Source: Anastrepha obliqua (lineage: Eukaryota; Arthropoda; Insecta; Diptera; Tephritidae). From it: DNA of 64,000 nt. The notes under the pieces are model-generated. The model did no database searches and had not been told where the DNA came from. It saw nothing but the letters and a program-made list of their open reading frames with translations. The first letter of the stretch is position 1, and each line of letters begins with the position of its first letter. The stretch lies in contig NC_072893.1 of NCBI RefSeq assembly GCF_027943255.1, forward strand, positions 25,566,001-25,630,000. Direction: 5' to 3'. The position numbers were made by a program, and so were the translations under genes. This document shows, piece after piece, positions 32,461-44,345 of this stretch.

Positions 32461-34695
32461 TAAATAATTAAAATAATTTTTTGAATTAGAAAAATCTGCT
32501 ACGATTGAATCTTATTTGAATATCTTTCGCTTGAAGCCGATTTTGAGGTTTGTATTTTAATACTTGAATTAGAAAAAAATTTTAATGACATGTTTAATAA
32601 AAATGTGGCAACCCTATTGAAAATTGTTTAATAAAATTTAGTATTAAAGCATTTTTAATCACATTTCGTTTAATTTTCGTATTAAAATATTTTACGGAAT
32701 TAATTATTTTCTAGACTGGTGGCAGCCCTGTTTGAAAATATATTCAAATTACCACTTGTTTATTAAATAAAATATTATTTAACCGCCATGTTTAACTAAT
32801 TTTAATTTTTGAGTTATTATGGCAACTCTATCAAAACATTTTTTTGTGTTCCTAAACATTTTATATTAGGCTTACGTATTTAAATATTTTATATAACTAA
32901 TATTTTTAAACGAATTACGTTTTGAAAAAAGCATTGTTACATAATTTCCATCAACGGAGAATGCAATAGGCGCATTCTTGACTTTCTTAAAAAAAAACAA
33001 AAAATGTAAAAAAAATATATATAAAAAAATATTTAAAAAAATACATAAAAAATATATTAAAAAATACATAAAGAAATACGTACAAAAATATAAAAAAATA
33101 CATAAAACAAATAAAATAAAAATAAAACGAAAAACAAAAATAAATAAAAGAAAAAGCAATCGTCTGACATCTACAGGGTTTAACAAGTTGCTGCAACATA
33201 TCATACACGGCGTGAAACCAGAACTTCATTTCGAACAACTTTCATGCCCCTGTCGTTATAAGAAACCAGCCGCCCTTCAAGTGGCCGCCCATGTGATTTA
33301 ATTCATTTGCAATACTTTTTTTTATTTTTTTTATTTATTTTTTATTTTATTTTTTTTAATACTTTTTTGCGGGCTACGTCAAGTCACTAGTCTCTGCTGA
33401 TAAACCGGCCACGACTTAGAAGCTACGCGCACTATCAAATAAGATAAGTGACAGAAAACTATTCAGACTGGAACATGTGCGAAATTATTTAAAAACACGA
33501 AATGCCATAAAATTTCCAAGCTAACAAAGCCAAACTATTGACCATTTATTTTATTGATGTTTTGTTTTATTTGAAAACAAAAAAAAAAATGTGTACAGCT
33601 ATAAAGCGTAGTAATCCCAACAGCTGGCCGACACCAGCGTAAGTATTTGCTCGCTAAGTGAATTTCAGATATTAAATGAGAGCGTCAAGTCACTTTGTCG
33701 CTCAGTTTGCTTATTACACCTACACATACAAATGGCGCTTCGCCCAAAGAGATAAGATAAGTGTGAGTACTTCGCAAAATTTGTGACGTAGATTTACTAT
33801 TTCTTGCTAATAGATGAATCAACAACTGACTAAAAAATTTTCCACTCTATTCTACTTGATTTTTTTTCTTCCGTGAAGAAAATAAGTTTTTACATCTGTT
33901 ACTTTTCATTATTTATTGCCCCGTGTGACGGAAAAAAGTTCAAAATTTTTTTACATTTAAGTTTCTTATTTAGAAATATTTCGATGGTGATTCTCGCAAT
34001 GCGGCGATTTGCTTTATAACTTTTTTATTTATTTGTTTATTTATTTATTGCTTTTTGTTTGGAAAAATAATTAAGTGCGTGCCCCTGAACACACCCCTAG
34101 GCCATTTTTCGTTATCAGTCAATCATGGAGTATCGCTTAATTGGCTAATGACCTAGAAAGGTTTCCCAAAATGCGTGTGTAGATTCCCAATAACGTTAAC
34201 TCATCAAAATTACGTTTAGCTTAGATTATTCAACGATGTTTTATTTGAAATGCAGCCAATCTGTCAAATAAGCGCTGTTATGTTACACCAAATAAATTTA
34301 TTTTGAAAATTATTGTAAATATTTTGTTTTAAAAGTAAATCCAATGTTCAGAAATATTGAATTATGGTTAGGAAACCTTGCGACATGCTCGCCATTCTCT
34401 ATAAAAGTACCTTCAAATTTCCCTATTTCGTTGAGTCAGGCTGAATAAACGGCTTCTCACGGGAATACCAACCAAGCATTGGACCATTGGTAATATGACC
34501 GCTCTATTCGGAGCTCCACATAACATCAACATAAAATCGCTTAGCGATCTAACGCCTCAGCAACTTTAGTGACCCTTAAAAGAAATATCACCTTGATCAA
34601 AAAGTTCACGGAATAATTCAGAAAATGCAAAATCCAGTTTATTCATAAAAAGTGTTTCTCTCTAAAGATTTCTGGAACACTATTTTCAGTACAAC
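32461..34695. other. AT-rich spacer with low-complexity tract
   Basis: An A-rich run (32985-33150) and T-rich runs (33315-33360) lie within otherwise unassigned sequence. A plus-strand stretch 33168-33300 is open (STGFNKLLQHIIHG...) after the A-rich run, but it has no domain I know. No TE termini were recognised. Confidence 0.4.
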
Positions 34696-34708
34696 GATCA
34701 GAGCCGTC

Positions 34709-35011
34709 GTAGCCGAATGGGTTGGTGCGTGATTACCATTCGGAATTCACAGAGAGGTCGTTGGTTCGAATCTCGGTGAAAGCAAAATTAATAAAAACAT
34801 TTTTCTAATAGCGGTCGCCCCTCGGCAGGCAATGGCAAACCTCCGAGTGTATTTCTGCCATGAAAAAGCTCCTCATAAAAATATCTGCCGTTCGGAGTCG
34901 GCTTGAAACTGTAGGTCCCTCCATTTGACGCGCACCACAAATAGGAGGAGGAGCTCGGCCAAACACCTAACAGAAGTGTACGCGCCAATTATTTATTTAT
35001 TTATTTTTTTT
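34709..35011 (+). mobile_element. tRNA-derived SINE, copy 3, intact with 13-bp duplication
   Basis: Exact duplication GATCAGAGCCGTC at 34696-34708 and 35012-35024. The head carries an A box (TAGCCGAATGGGTTGG) and a B box (GGTTCGAATCTC) at tRNA-like spacing, for RNA polymerase III transcription. A ~200-bp body without coding potential follows, then an (ATTT)n tail. Best-preserved copy in the window and probably the youngest. Confidence 0.93.
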
Positions 35012-36550
35012 GATCAGAGCCGTCTTCGATTTTTCCATTACTTCCTTTCGGCTGTTAAAACACAACGCGTTTCCCGTAGTGGGTTTTAGACTCGATCAAA
35101 CAGAGAAAAAATAGCAGGGAGTCATGGAAGGTAGGTAGATAGGTAGCTAAGATGGCCAGAGTACCCCAGGTACACTTCCAGTAGCGCTTACGTGCTGTTT
35201 TGATACCATAATGTAGACCACTACCTGCGAAAAAAATTTAGGAAAGAGAAAACCCATCGACAGCCATCCAGTGCTGTTGATGTAGTGGAGGAGAGCAAAG
35301 GGATCTAGGCTGGAGAATTTCTTCAGGTAATCCCCAAAAGGCACGCTAAGGAATCTCAAGCGCCTAGCCGCCAGAGCCGAACATTTGCAGAGAAAGTGTT
35401 CAACAGTCTCTTTCTCTGTAGGATCCCTACAGCTTCTACAATAGGGGTTGTACGGAATTCCAAGCTTCTCTGCATGAGTACCGATCACCCAGTGACCAGT
35501 GAGCACCGCAATGAGTTTGAAAATTGAATGGTTTATATCGTATTGAGGCCATAGTGTTTTCAAAATAGCACACGATAAGACAGAACTCCATCTGTCTTGC
35601 AGTTAGAAAGAAATTGTGTAGTTTCCCTTTAACAACGGACAAATGGGCACCGATGTCTGAGATGGGAACAGCTGAAACCGGTTCTGCCGACCCCTTCCTG
35701 TCAAGAGCATCGGCAATTTCATTTCCCTCTATATTTCTGTGCCCAGGAGCCCAGATAGGGAAGATGTTTCCTGCACGTTCTAGACGTTTGAGTTCATCAT
35801 TGCAGGAGTTCACCAGAAGAGAGCTGCAATACGGCGACGACAGGGTCTTGATCACAGCTTGACTATCGGAAAAACTATTAATGTCTCCCTCCCAACAGCG
35901 ATCCCGAAGCATTTTACATGCCTGCAGGATCGCGAAGACCTCTGCTTGAAAAACGCTACTTGTTTCCGGCAATTTAAAGGAGACCGAAATGCTGGCTGAT
36001 TTAGAGTAAGCCCCCTCTCCCATTCCAGACTCCATCTTGGATCCGTCAGTGAAAGCAGAGGTATCTATATACGTGCCGATTCTCCCCTCCTTCCAATTTT
36101 GCCTGCTCGGAAAGATAGCTCTAGCACAACACTCAAAACCCAGTTTGCGGATGGAGAGATCAGTGCGAAGAACAAAAAAGGACGGGGAGATCTGTTTCAA
36201 GATGCTACTATGTCCTACAGGAAGTTGTCTCCAAAGGCCAATCTCCTTCAATCTAATAGCGCTCTGAGCAGCAATGGATTTAACCTGCAGATCCACAGGA
36301 AGAAGTGCAGAATAACGTTGAGCGCAACAGTGGGATATGTTCTACAAGCACCAGTGATGCCCACACATGCAGTTCTCTGCACTCTCTCTAGTTTAGTGGT
36401 GTTGTAGCCCTTCTGAAGAGCTACCCACCAAACTAGGCAACCGTATAACAAAATTGGCAGAGCCACTGAGTTGTACATCCAAAGTACGACACGTGGCTTG
36501 AGACCCCATTTTTTGACGAACATAAATTTGCAGGCGTAGAAGGCTATATT

Positions 36551-38924
36551 AAGATTCACCAAGCTACCTGGCTGTCTCCAGATCGAAAAACGCGAAACCA
36601 GATCGTTCATGTTGTGATAGATGGAAGACACGCTTCTAGTGTATTAGATGTACGTACGATCCGAGGACCCAACATCGACTCGGATCATTACCTTGTTGCA
36701 GCCAAACTGCGCACACGCCTCTGTGCAGCAAAAAACGTACATCTACCTACGCAAAGAATGTTCGACATCGAAAAGCTGCAATCGCAACAGACAGCCAGAA
36801 GATTCGCCACTCGACTCTCACTCCTGCTCTCGGAGAGCACTGCCCAACACACCGGCATGCGCGAGCAATGGAGCAACATTTTTCGTTCTCTACGTACCGC
36901 CGCCGAAGAAGAAATCGGATTCCGGCGAGCCCGAAAAAACAATTGGTACGACGAGGAATGTCATGCTGCCGCAGAAAGAAAAGATGCCGCCTATAGAGCC
37001 ACGCTGCGATCGGGCGCAACGCGAGCCATGTGGGATCGCTACAGAGAGCTAAAAAAGGAAGAGAGACGTATTATCCGACAGAAGAAACGAGAGGCCGAAA
37101 TACGTGAGTGCGAGGAGCTTGAGATGCTGGCCAATAGGAACAACGCCCGAAAATTTTACCAGAAAGTTCGGCGGCATACAGAAGGTTTTAAGACCGGGGC
37201 ATTGTCCTGTAAGAACAAAGACGGCGATCTGGTGACTGACGTACAGAGCAATCTTAAATTATGGAGGGAACACTTCTCGAACCTGTTAAACGGTGACAGC
37301 TGCGCATGTCAAAGAGAATGTGAAGATCCCGATACCCCAATCGTTGACGACGGAATTGTCGTTCCGTTACCCGACCATGACGAGGTGAGAATAGCAATAT
37401 CACGGCTAAAGAACAACAAAGCCGCGGGCGCCGACGGACTGCCGGCTGAGCTATTCAAACATGGCGGCGAGGAGCTGGTAAGGTGCATGCATCAGCTCCT
37501 ATGCAGAATATGGTCGGATGAAAGCATGCCTGCCGATTGGAATTTAAGTGTGCTCTGCCCAATCCATAAGAAGGGCGATCCTGCAATTTGTGCCAATTAC
37601 CGCGGGATTAGTCTTCTAAATATCGCCTATAAGGTTCTAGCGAGCGTATTGTGTGAAAGGCTGAAGCCCACCGTCAACCAACTGATTGGACCTTATCAGT
37701 GTGGCTTCAGACCTGGAAAGTCTACCATCGACCAACTATTCACAATACGCCAAATCTTGGAAAAGACCCATGAAAGGAGAATCGACACACACCATCTTTT
37801 CGTCGACTTCAAAGCTGCATTCGACAGTACGGAAAGGAGTTACCTGTATGCCGCGATGTCTGAATTTGGTATCCCCGCAAAACTAATACGGCTATGTAGG
37901 ATGACGTTGCTCAACACCAGCAGCGCCGTCAGAATTGGGAAGGACCTCTCCGAGCCGTTTGATACCAAACGAGGTTTCAGACAGGGTGACTCGCTGTCGT
38001 GTGACTTCTTTAACCTGATGTTGGAGAGCATCGTACGAGCCGCAGAACTTAATCGCTCAGGCACAATTTTTTATAAGAGCGTACAATTGCTGGCGTATGC
38101 CGATGATATTGACATCATTGGCCTTAACAACCGCGCTGTTAGTTCTGCCTTCTCCAAACTGGATAAAGAGGCAAAGCGAATGGGTTTGGTGGTGAACGAG
38201 GACAAAACGAAGTACCTCCTGTCTTCAAACAAACAGTCGGCGCACTCGCGTATCGGCACCCACGTCACTGTTGACGGTTATAATTTTGAGGTTGTAAAAG
38301 ACTTCGTGTATTTAGGAACCAGCATTAACACCGATAACAATGTCAGCCTTGAAATCCAACGTAGAATCTCTCTTGCCAACAAGTGCTACTTTGGACTAAG
38401 TAGGCAATTGAGCAGTAAAGTCCTCTCTCGACGAACAAAATTAACACTCTACAAGACTCTCATCATGCCTGTCCTAACGTATGGCGCAGAAGCTTGGACG
38501 ATGACAACATCCGATGAAGCGACGCTTGGAGTGTTCGAGAGAAAGATTCTGCGTAAGATTTTTGGACCTTTGCACGTTGGCAACGGCGAATATCGCAGAC
38601 GATGGAACGATGAGCTGTATGAGCTTTACGACGACATAGGCATAGCGCAGCGAATAAAGATCCAGCGGCTACGTTGGCTGGGTCATGTCGTGCGAATGGA
38701 AACAAACGCTCCGGCTTTGAAAGTATTCGATGCGGTACCAGCTGGTGGTAGCAGAGGAAGAGGAAGGCCTCCTCTGCGTTGGAAAGATCAGGTGGAGAGG
38801 GACTTGGCTTCACTTGGTGTGTCCAATTGGCGCCGGTTAGCACGAGAAAGAAACGACTGGCGCGCTTTGTTAATCTCGGCCAAAATCGCGTAAGCGGTTA
38901 TCGCGCCAATTAAGAAGAGAAGAA
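36551..38924 (+). mobile_element. 5'-truncated RTE element
   Basis: Exact 12-bp duplication GAAGGCTATATT at 36539-36550 and 38925-38936. The left end starts within the endonuclease region of the full-length copy (AAGATTCACCAAG); the right end shares its AATTAAGAAGAGAAGAAGAA 3' tail. Typical incomplete reverse-transcription product, inserted in the LINE at 35.1-40.4 kb. Confidence 0.95.
36614..38893 (+). CDS. RTE ORF, endonuclease tail plus reverse transcriptase
   Basis: 759-codon open frame from an internal Met. It keeps the last part of the endonuclease (GPNIDSDHYLVAAKL with the catalytic SDH), then the RT with NNKAAGADGLPAELFKHGGE, PYQCGFRPGKSTIDQ, FVDFKAAFDS and LLAYADDIDIIGL, and the C-terminal LRWLGHVVRM and RPPLRWKDQVERDL segments. 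No stop or frameshift. It differs from the 47.4-kb copy by scattered substitutions only. The promoter and most of the endonuclease are absent, so it is probably immobile despite the open frame. Confidence 0.9.
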   Translation: MIDGRHASSVLDVRTIRGPNIDSDHYLVAAKLRTRLCAAKNVHLPTQRMFDIEKLQSQQTARRFATRLSLLLSESTAQHTGMREQWSNIFRSLRTAAEEEIGFRRARKNNWYDEECHAAAERKDAAYRATLRSGATRAMWDRYRELKKEERRIIRQKKREAEIRECEELEMLANRNNARKFYQKVRRHTEGFKTGALSCKNKDGDLVTDVQSNLKLWREHFSNLLNGDSCACQRECEDPDTPIVDDGIVVPLPDHDEVRIAISRLKNNKAAGADGLPAELFKHGGEELVRCMHQLLCRIWSDESMPADWNLSVLCPIHKKGDPAICANYRGISLLNIAYKVLASVLCERLKPTVNQLIGPYQCGFRPGKSTIDQLFTIRQILEKTHERRIDTHHLFVDFKAAFDSTERSYLYAAMSEFGIPAKLIRLCRMTLLNTSSAVRIGKDLSEPFDTKRGFRQGDSLSCDFFNLMLESIVRAAELNRSGTIFYKSVQLLAYADDIDIIGLNNRAVSSAFSKLDKEAKRMGLVVNEDKTKYLLSSNKQSAHSRIGTHVTVDGYNFEVVKDFVYLGTSINTDNNVSLEIQRRISLANKCYFGLSRQLSSKVLSRRTKLTLYKTLIMPVLTYGAEAWTMTTSDEATLGVFERKILRKIFGPLHVGNGEYRRRWNDELYELYDDIGIAQRIKIQRLRWLGHVVRMETNAPALKVFDAVPAGGSRGRGRPPLRWKDQVERDLASLGVSNWRRLARERNDWRALLISAKIA

Positions 38925-39652
38925 GAAGGCTATATTGGCCTTCTTAACTCGATTTTCTATGTGCAGTTTCCAGTGGAGCTTGGGGTCAAGTATTACACCA
39001 CGATACTTGACTTCCGATGAAAGAGTAAAACACTGGTTGTTTAGTTATGGAAGCTTAAAAGGTGGAGGCTTGTATTTTCTGGTGAAAAGCATCAACTCCG
39101 TTTTGTCAGAGTTGACTCTGAGACCGCAACTGGCAGCCCAACTACTGAGTGTAGCCAGCCATTACTGATGGGAAGGATCCTGAGATCATTAGGACCAAGT
39201 CAGCGGCATATGCTATCACCCCTGTTTAAGCGAGTTAAAGCTTCATCCATAGCTACTAGCCAAAGGAGAGGCGAGACGGCGGTGTGCTCCTATGTACGAT
39301 CCTAGAGATTCTAGCCTCTCCTGCCATAGCATTTATTTCCCTACGACCAATCAGGGACGATATCCAGAGGTAGATAGGTTTTTCTATCCCTAGCCTATTT
39401 AGAGCAGTGACTCAGCCGTAACATTATTAAAGGCGCCCTCTATGTCTATAGAGGCCGCCAAAGTGAATTGTTTTCCCTCTAGAGATTTCTCTATGGTCCC
39501 TACTACCTCATGTAAGACAGTCTCGGTAGATTTCTCTTTTAGGTAAGCGTGTTGGGCTGGGGAAAGTTTGGTTTCAAAGTGCTCTCGAATGTGATAGTCG
39601 ATCACTCTTTCGAACACCTTGAGAATAAAGAAGGTAAGAGGAGGGAGTCATA

Positions 39653-40296
39653 CAGGGTTTGATTGAAAAGTAATGAGCCTTATTTTTTTAAGCAGTTTTA
39701 TTAAACCTTTTGGCTTATACAACTAATATTCTTCCAAATAGGACCTTTGAGGACCAATTCGGCTGTCACAGTTTTTCAGATCGCCTCGATGGAGTCGAAA
39801 CGCTCCCCCTTCAGCTTTCTTTTCAGGTGCGGGAACAAGAAGAAATCCGGAGAGGACAGCTCTCGGCTGTAGGGAGGGTGGGGAAGCACCGGAACCCCCA
39901 TCTTGGCCAATGCAGAGGTGCAGAGGAAGGCGGTGTGCGTCGGCGTATTGTCGTGATGAAGGGTCCCGGCCTTCCTTGAATGACTTGTGCCACCGTTTTA
40001 CCTGGGCACTGCACAGAGATTGATCTCCGGGAGTAGCCCAATGGTTTCGGTACTCGTTTTGTTTAGCTTTACGCAAAATTTGATGAAGTAACGATGCTCC
40101 AACGATCGCTGCATTTTCGCCACAGCAAAATCCTAACACACTTTTAAAACAGCTTTCACGCGCGGAGCGATGTTGACTGCACCGCTGTTGCCAGCGGACT
40201 GGGACCGGTTTCTAGTGGAAGGGGAAGGTCCAACGATAATTTTCCCCCGCCAGCCGATTCGCGCGCGAAGGCTCATTACTTTTCAATCAAACCCTG
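39653..40296 (-). pseudogene. Short mariner with internal deletion
   Basis: TA at 39651-39652 and 40297-40298; perfect TIRs of at least 28 bp starting CAGGGTTTGATTGAAAAGTA. On the minus strand the HTH part (CSAQVKRWHKSFKEGRD) runs directly into HHDNTPTHTAFLC (second Asp) and PVLPHPPYSRELSSPDFFLF (third Asp) in another frame. The middle with the first catalytic Asp is missing. 644 bp against ~1.3 kb for a full element. Inserted in the LINE at 35.1-40.4 kb. Confidence 0.9.
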
Positions 40297-40370
40297 TATG
40301 CCGATAAAGCTTTGTTAGGAATGTTAATCACAGATGTAATAGCTTATCAAAAAAAAAAAAGGGAACTTAC

Positions 40371-40727
40371 ATCAGTCACCTGGCGGTTGTTCAGAGCACT
40401 TTTTGATCAAAGTGGTATTTTTCCAAGTTGACTTCACCGATGCCCAGAACTATTACACATTTCTTGGCACAACGTTTTAAAAGCAGTTTTCTTGGTATTC
40501 GTACCAAGAAGTTCACTGAAGATCCGAATCAGGCGCCGAGGCGGCTAATCAGAGAGATTTTTCTGCTATGCGTAAGCTAACATGACGATTTTAAAAATGT
40601 CCCCCCACATAGAGGAGTACAATTGGCTTTTAATCAGAATATGTGATCTCTGCGCCTGTTCTTTATTCTTCATTTTTCACTTTTTCACCCTCGTGAAATA
40701 TTAGCAAATATTCTAATGTGGACTCAC
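40371..40727. other. Intronic or unassigned sequence
   Basis: No domain or repeat was recognised. It lies just downstream (minus strand) of the donor of the exon at 40728-40813. Confidence 0.35.
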
Positions 40728-40813
40728 CTGTTACTAGCCTTGCGGTAGTACTTCTTCGCAGCTGCTCGTGGCATCATACAATCCAACGCGCTGTCGGTTT
40801 GATCCGTCATTGC
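40728..40813 (-). CDS. Candidate host coding exon (internal)
   Basis: On the minus strand a pyrimidine-rich stretch (TTTCTCTGTCGTTTTAG) gives a strong 3' splice site before 40813, and GTGAGTC follows 40728 as a 5' splice site. The 86-bp exon reads in phase 0: AMTDQTDSALDCMMPRAAAK, then KYYRKASN plus two bases. It is stop-free only in this frame, GC-richer than its surroundings and free of TE similarity. It joins in frame with the exon at 54729-54818. No domain and no gene I recognise; the alanine/lysine/tyrosine segment could be a basic N-terminal tail. The next exon should start with one base to complete a codon and lie to the left; I did not find it. Confidence 0.6.
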
Positions 40814-43009
40814 CTAAAACGACAGAGAAACACAAAAGGAAGGGACTTCCACTGTAGAGTTAATGCAAAAATAAAAATTGCAAACTGCATTTAAAGAACC
40901 AAAACCAAATTCAAATTCAAATATTAATCTATAAATCGACAAAATCAGCACAGCAACTATTTTAATTAAAAATTAACAAAAGTTATTACGAATAATGTGG
41001 AAAATTATGTCGAAACCAAATGCACAGCATGAAAAATGATACGGAAAATCAAAGCGACTCTGCGCTTTGTCGCATTACGCTGGACAAAAAGACAGAATCA
41101 GAGCGAGAAATTAGGAGCAACAGCGCGCAGTGCTGCGACTGGAGCGAGCCAATAGTGAAACCAATAGAGCAGCAACACAAACACAAAAACAAAAAACCAG
41201 ACAAAATGAAGCTAAAAAGTAAAAGGAAAAAAACTGCGTGAAACTGGAGCAGTGAACACAATCAAGCAAGCGAATATGGCCCAGAGAGCATCATGCGGGC
41301 CAAAATGCGAAAGTGGCTAACTGCTGGGTGGTACTGTGGCGCCAAGGGTAGGGTAGTCAGGGAAAATGGGGTGCGTTGCACCGTTGTGCGACGACTAGAT
41401 ATTTTACGTCACACTGCAGATGACAAATGACTATTTTTGTGATTCCTTTTCATAGTTTTGCTGCTCTTTCTCGGCCGCCCTTTTGTATTACTTCGACTGC
41501 TTTGTATGTTGCTTGGGTAAAACTGTTTGGCGGCACAAAGCAAATCTTCTGCAAGTAACAATAAAGCAAGCAGCGCCATGCAATGTGCAATAGCAGCCAG
41601 CACGTGGCATGCCATTTGGAGCTCATGTTACACTTATGCACATAAGTATGTATGCCAGTTAGAAAGGCAGCGTGACAGAATGAGGACGCACATAAACTAA
41701 CTGCATGGAATTGGAATTTTTGCTCGTTTTTGGTTTTTGGCTTTCTTTTTGTTGTTGCCCACAGCTCGACTGCTGCTTTTCATTGGTACACTTTTCGTTT
41801 GTGAAAATCTGCATGCAAAATCACGCGTGTGTTCTGCCATTTTGCTGTTTGATGAACGATGTCGTGGGAATTGAGAGAAGCGGTGGTGGTGATGAGGATA
41901 AGTGCACAAGGGAAATTCACGTTTCAAAACGTGGCTATTCGTGGAGCTTAATTAGTAGTGTGGATTTTCTTTCTCTGCAAGATAATTTTGCTTTGAGTTG
42001 TGGATTGGCGATAGCGGATTTGAACACAAAAACATTCAAGCGAAAGTACGCCTGACTAGAGATCTTTGTAAGTCTGCATGCAAGTGGACTATGAAAAGAG
42101 TGACAGAGAGAAGCAAAGGAGATTTAATAGAAGCGAAGACTAGGAAAAAGTGTATCAAGTAAAGAACACTGGTAGATACTTCGGTGTGCAACAGTCTAAG
42201 CAAGTGGTGAACATTTTTGAGTGCCAATCAACAGCGAGCCACAGTGCAGCAACAGAGAAGTTGGACAGTTTCTGACGAACCGGTAACAAGCACAGACGTT
42301 TGAGTGAAACACTCAATACAGTATCGTACAGAAGACAATACGGTAGTGAGTTAAGATAACACTACTGCAAGCTTTCCGATGCCTCCTTTACTTTGGAACC
42401 ACCTATAAACATAGTGGGAGTAATTGGGACTATCGACGGTGTATAGCCTTCATACGCCTACAGGAGAGGAACCTGGACCCAGGTACCTGTTGTGTCTTCG
42501 GACATAAACGCGGCTCTAACCAGAAGTTATACTTTGGGGGTCCCAGGGTAGAATTAGCTGAGGTGGAGGATTGTTATAGCATTAGTGGGAGCGTGCCCCA
42601 CATATCATTGGTGTGACAACACCTCTGAAATGTTTCTGACATTTTGATTTCAACCTCCTTAAAAAAGAAAACAAATCCACAGCGAGTGACAGAAAAAATT
42701 GTCCCAAGTCCCTAAGTCCCAACAAGCAGTCATTTGCGGTCAACTATATTAATATGACAAAATGAGTCCAGTTGGAGTCACTCCGACAAGATTTGAGGAT
42801 AGAGGATTCACAACATGTTTGCCGGAAAGTATAGCTGCAAGTGGACGTCTGTCACGAAGCAAGCAGCTAGCTATATAAATGCCACTCTATAAATTACGTC
42901 TGAAAACGAGCTGTACGCTGAACTCGGACTACTTACAAGACCTCGGACAGAGGTTAATTGATGACGATCTTGAGAAAATGTTAATGCTCTTTGATTTGAG
43001 GCTAAGCAA
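40814..43009 (-). other. Intron-like unique sequence
   Basis: About 2.2 kb with fewer TE signs than elsewhere. Several short ORFs on both strands (e.g. 41020-41241 plus, basic and Lys-rich; 41705-42055 plus) have no domain. Its position between the two candidate exons makes it intronic if the gene model holds. A further exon cannot be excluded. Confidence 0.35.
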
Positions 43010-43020
43010 GTGGAAGTAGA

Positions 43021-43131
43021 TGCACTTGGCTTCATTTGATGTGTTCAACTGGCGCCGATTACCATGGCGCGCTTTGTTAAACTCGGCCAAAGTCGCGTAA
43101 GCTGTTATCACGTCAATCAAGAAGAAGAGAT
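43021..43131 (+). mobile_element. 111-bp RTE 3'-end insertion
   Basis: Exact 11-bp duplication GTGGAAGTAGA at 43010-43020 and 43132-43142. The insert is only the last ~110 bp of the RTE (TGCACTTGGCTTC to the GAAGAAGAGA tail). Diverged from the 47-kb copy, so it comes from an older or different subfamily. Confidence 0.9.
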
Positions 43132-43385
43132 GTGGAAGTAGAGTTGAATGCGCGATGACTTAAGCTGGCTCATATTTCTGGTCAGCTGATAGTATGAGCA
43201 CCACAAGGACTGCCGGACAGGGGAGGCGATGTGCGGAGCTCTGCTACAAATTTCATACAAAGCAGCGCAAATCTGGAGTTGCTTTTGTGTTGCGTCAATG
43301 AAAAGGAAGGACGACGCAACCAAATATTATTTCAACTACTTTTGCTATTTTTATAGGTACTGCTCCTTTTACTTTTAAAAATAGT

Positions 43386-44345
43386 ATTGTTATTGTTGTT
43401 GTAGCCACTTACTAACCCTGCTGTACGATGTAGTTACCGGTCATCTTCGTTTAACACATCTAACAGTAGACCCAGAAAACGTGCTGTTTCCATAGGTTGG
43501 GTCAAGAAGGAGAGAGGTATTCGGTAAATAGGTTTAAGGGGGGCATGTGAAGAGATGGTTAGTATCTGCGGTGAGCCTTAATATCTTGGACATATATTAG
43601 GTATGTCGGGGTCGTTTCTGAATAGGTAAGAGTTTACACTATCCCGAATTGTGCCAAAGTTACGCGGGTCTCTCGGGGTAGATGGAGCTGTTCGGCATTC
43701 AGGGGACGGGAGTTCAGGAAGGCGGTAAGTGTCTCCCGATAAATGTCGTTTATCGTCTGTCTGTACACTGTCTGGTCCAGTAGTTGTTGTAAATGTATTT
43801 TGTGCTGGATCTCGTCAGTGTAGTTAAAGCGATGTCTTCTGATGTGCTCCCTGCCGTAGCACCCAAGCGGAAACTGCTTGCTAAGCATTTTGTTGTGCTC
43901 CTTGATGGGGACCATTGATGCCTCATTGTGTAGGTGTAGCAGAAAAGACATCAGGAGACATCCCGAGGCTATCCTGATTGCAGGAATTGACAGGTTGGAA
44001 TGCTTAGTCCACTGCGAATCACTGGTTCCAGGCAGCCAATTGCTTTAAATGTCGTCAGCAAAATTTGTTTGTCTTTGCCCCAAGTACTGCCGGCAAGCGA
44101 TTTGGGAACCTTGTTGGGGTTTTACACCTTAGTAGCAATTGCGGTTATATGCGCAGAGAAGAAAGTCAAATGTGACAATGAAAATTTTAGTGTTTTTACC
44201 GTCAGTTTAGTGTATCGCCGACTTTTACTTTTAGCTATAGTTTGACCTCCTTTGTCCAGGTGGTAAATAGTTCCGCCGTGGACGTAGTGACTCTGGTTTA
44301 TCCATACCAAGGGCTGCCGCCTCAGCAAACTAGCCCTGTCTGACT
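43386..44345 (-). pseudogene. jockey-like LINE C-terminal end with (CAA)n tail
   Basis: Minus-strand pieces: TFFSAHITAIATKV (about 44165), KSLAGSTWGKDKQILL-like reading (about 44105), SNWLPGTSDSQWTKHS and AIRIASGCLLMSFLLHLHNE (44040-43920), KEHNKMLSKQFPLGCYGREH, and PLNAEQLHLPRETRVTLAQF (43700-43640). These belong to the segment following the RT in jockey-clade ORF2. The 3' end closes with GTGGCTACAACAACAATAAC near 43386-43405, a (CAA)n-type tail. Several frameshifts; dead. Confidence 0.8.

Larger units (their letters stand above)
35110..40370 (-). pseudogene. LINE with C-terminal RNase H (LOA/R1-like), twice interrupted
   Basis: Minus-strand pieces in order: RT start FERVIDYHIREHFETKLSPA and FTLAASIDIEGAFNNV (39617-39400); a decayed middle to LHIENRVKKANIA (about 38940); then, across the RTE insertion, FYACKFMFVKKWGLKPRVVL and LPILLYGCLVWWVAL (36540-36420); RNase H with AFTDGSKMESGMGEGAYS, SSVFQAEVFAILQACKML, FSDSQAVIKTL and WAPGHRNIEGNEIADAL (36050-35690); and a C-terminal zinc-binding end CRSC...ETVEHFLCKC (35440-35390). 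The ANIA|FYACKF join is in frame once the RTE and one duplication are removed. The exact clade is uncertain. Frameshifts in the RT and C-terminal parts; dead. Confidence 0.8.

Noticed and set aside
32978..33301. Lys/Ile-rich 107-codon ORF
   Set aside because: Mostly translation of an A-rich run; the last 45 codons have no recognisable domain.
34788..34988. 66-codon minus-strand ORF shared with 13635-13877
   Set aside because: Both lie inside SINE copies; the shared reading reflects repeat homology, not a gene.
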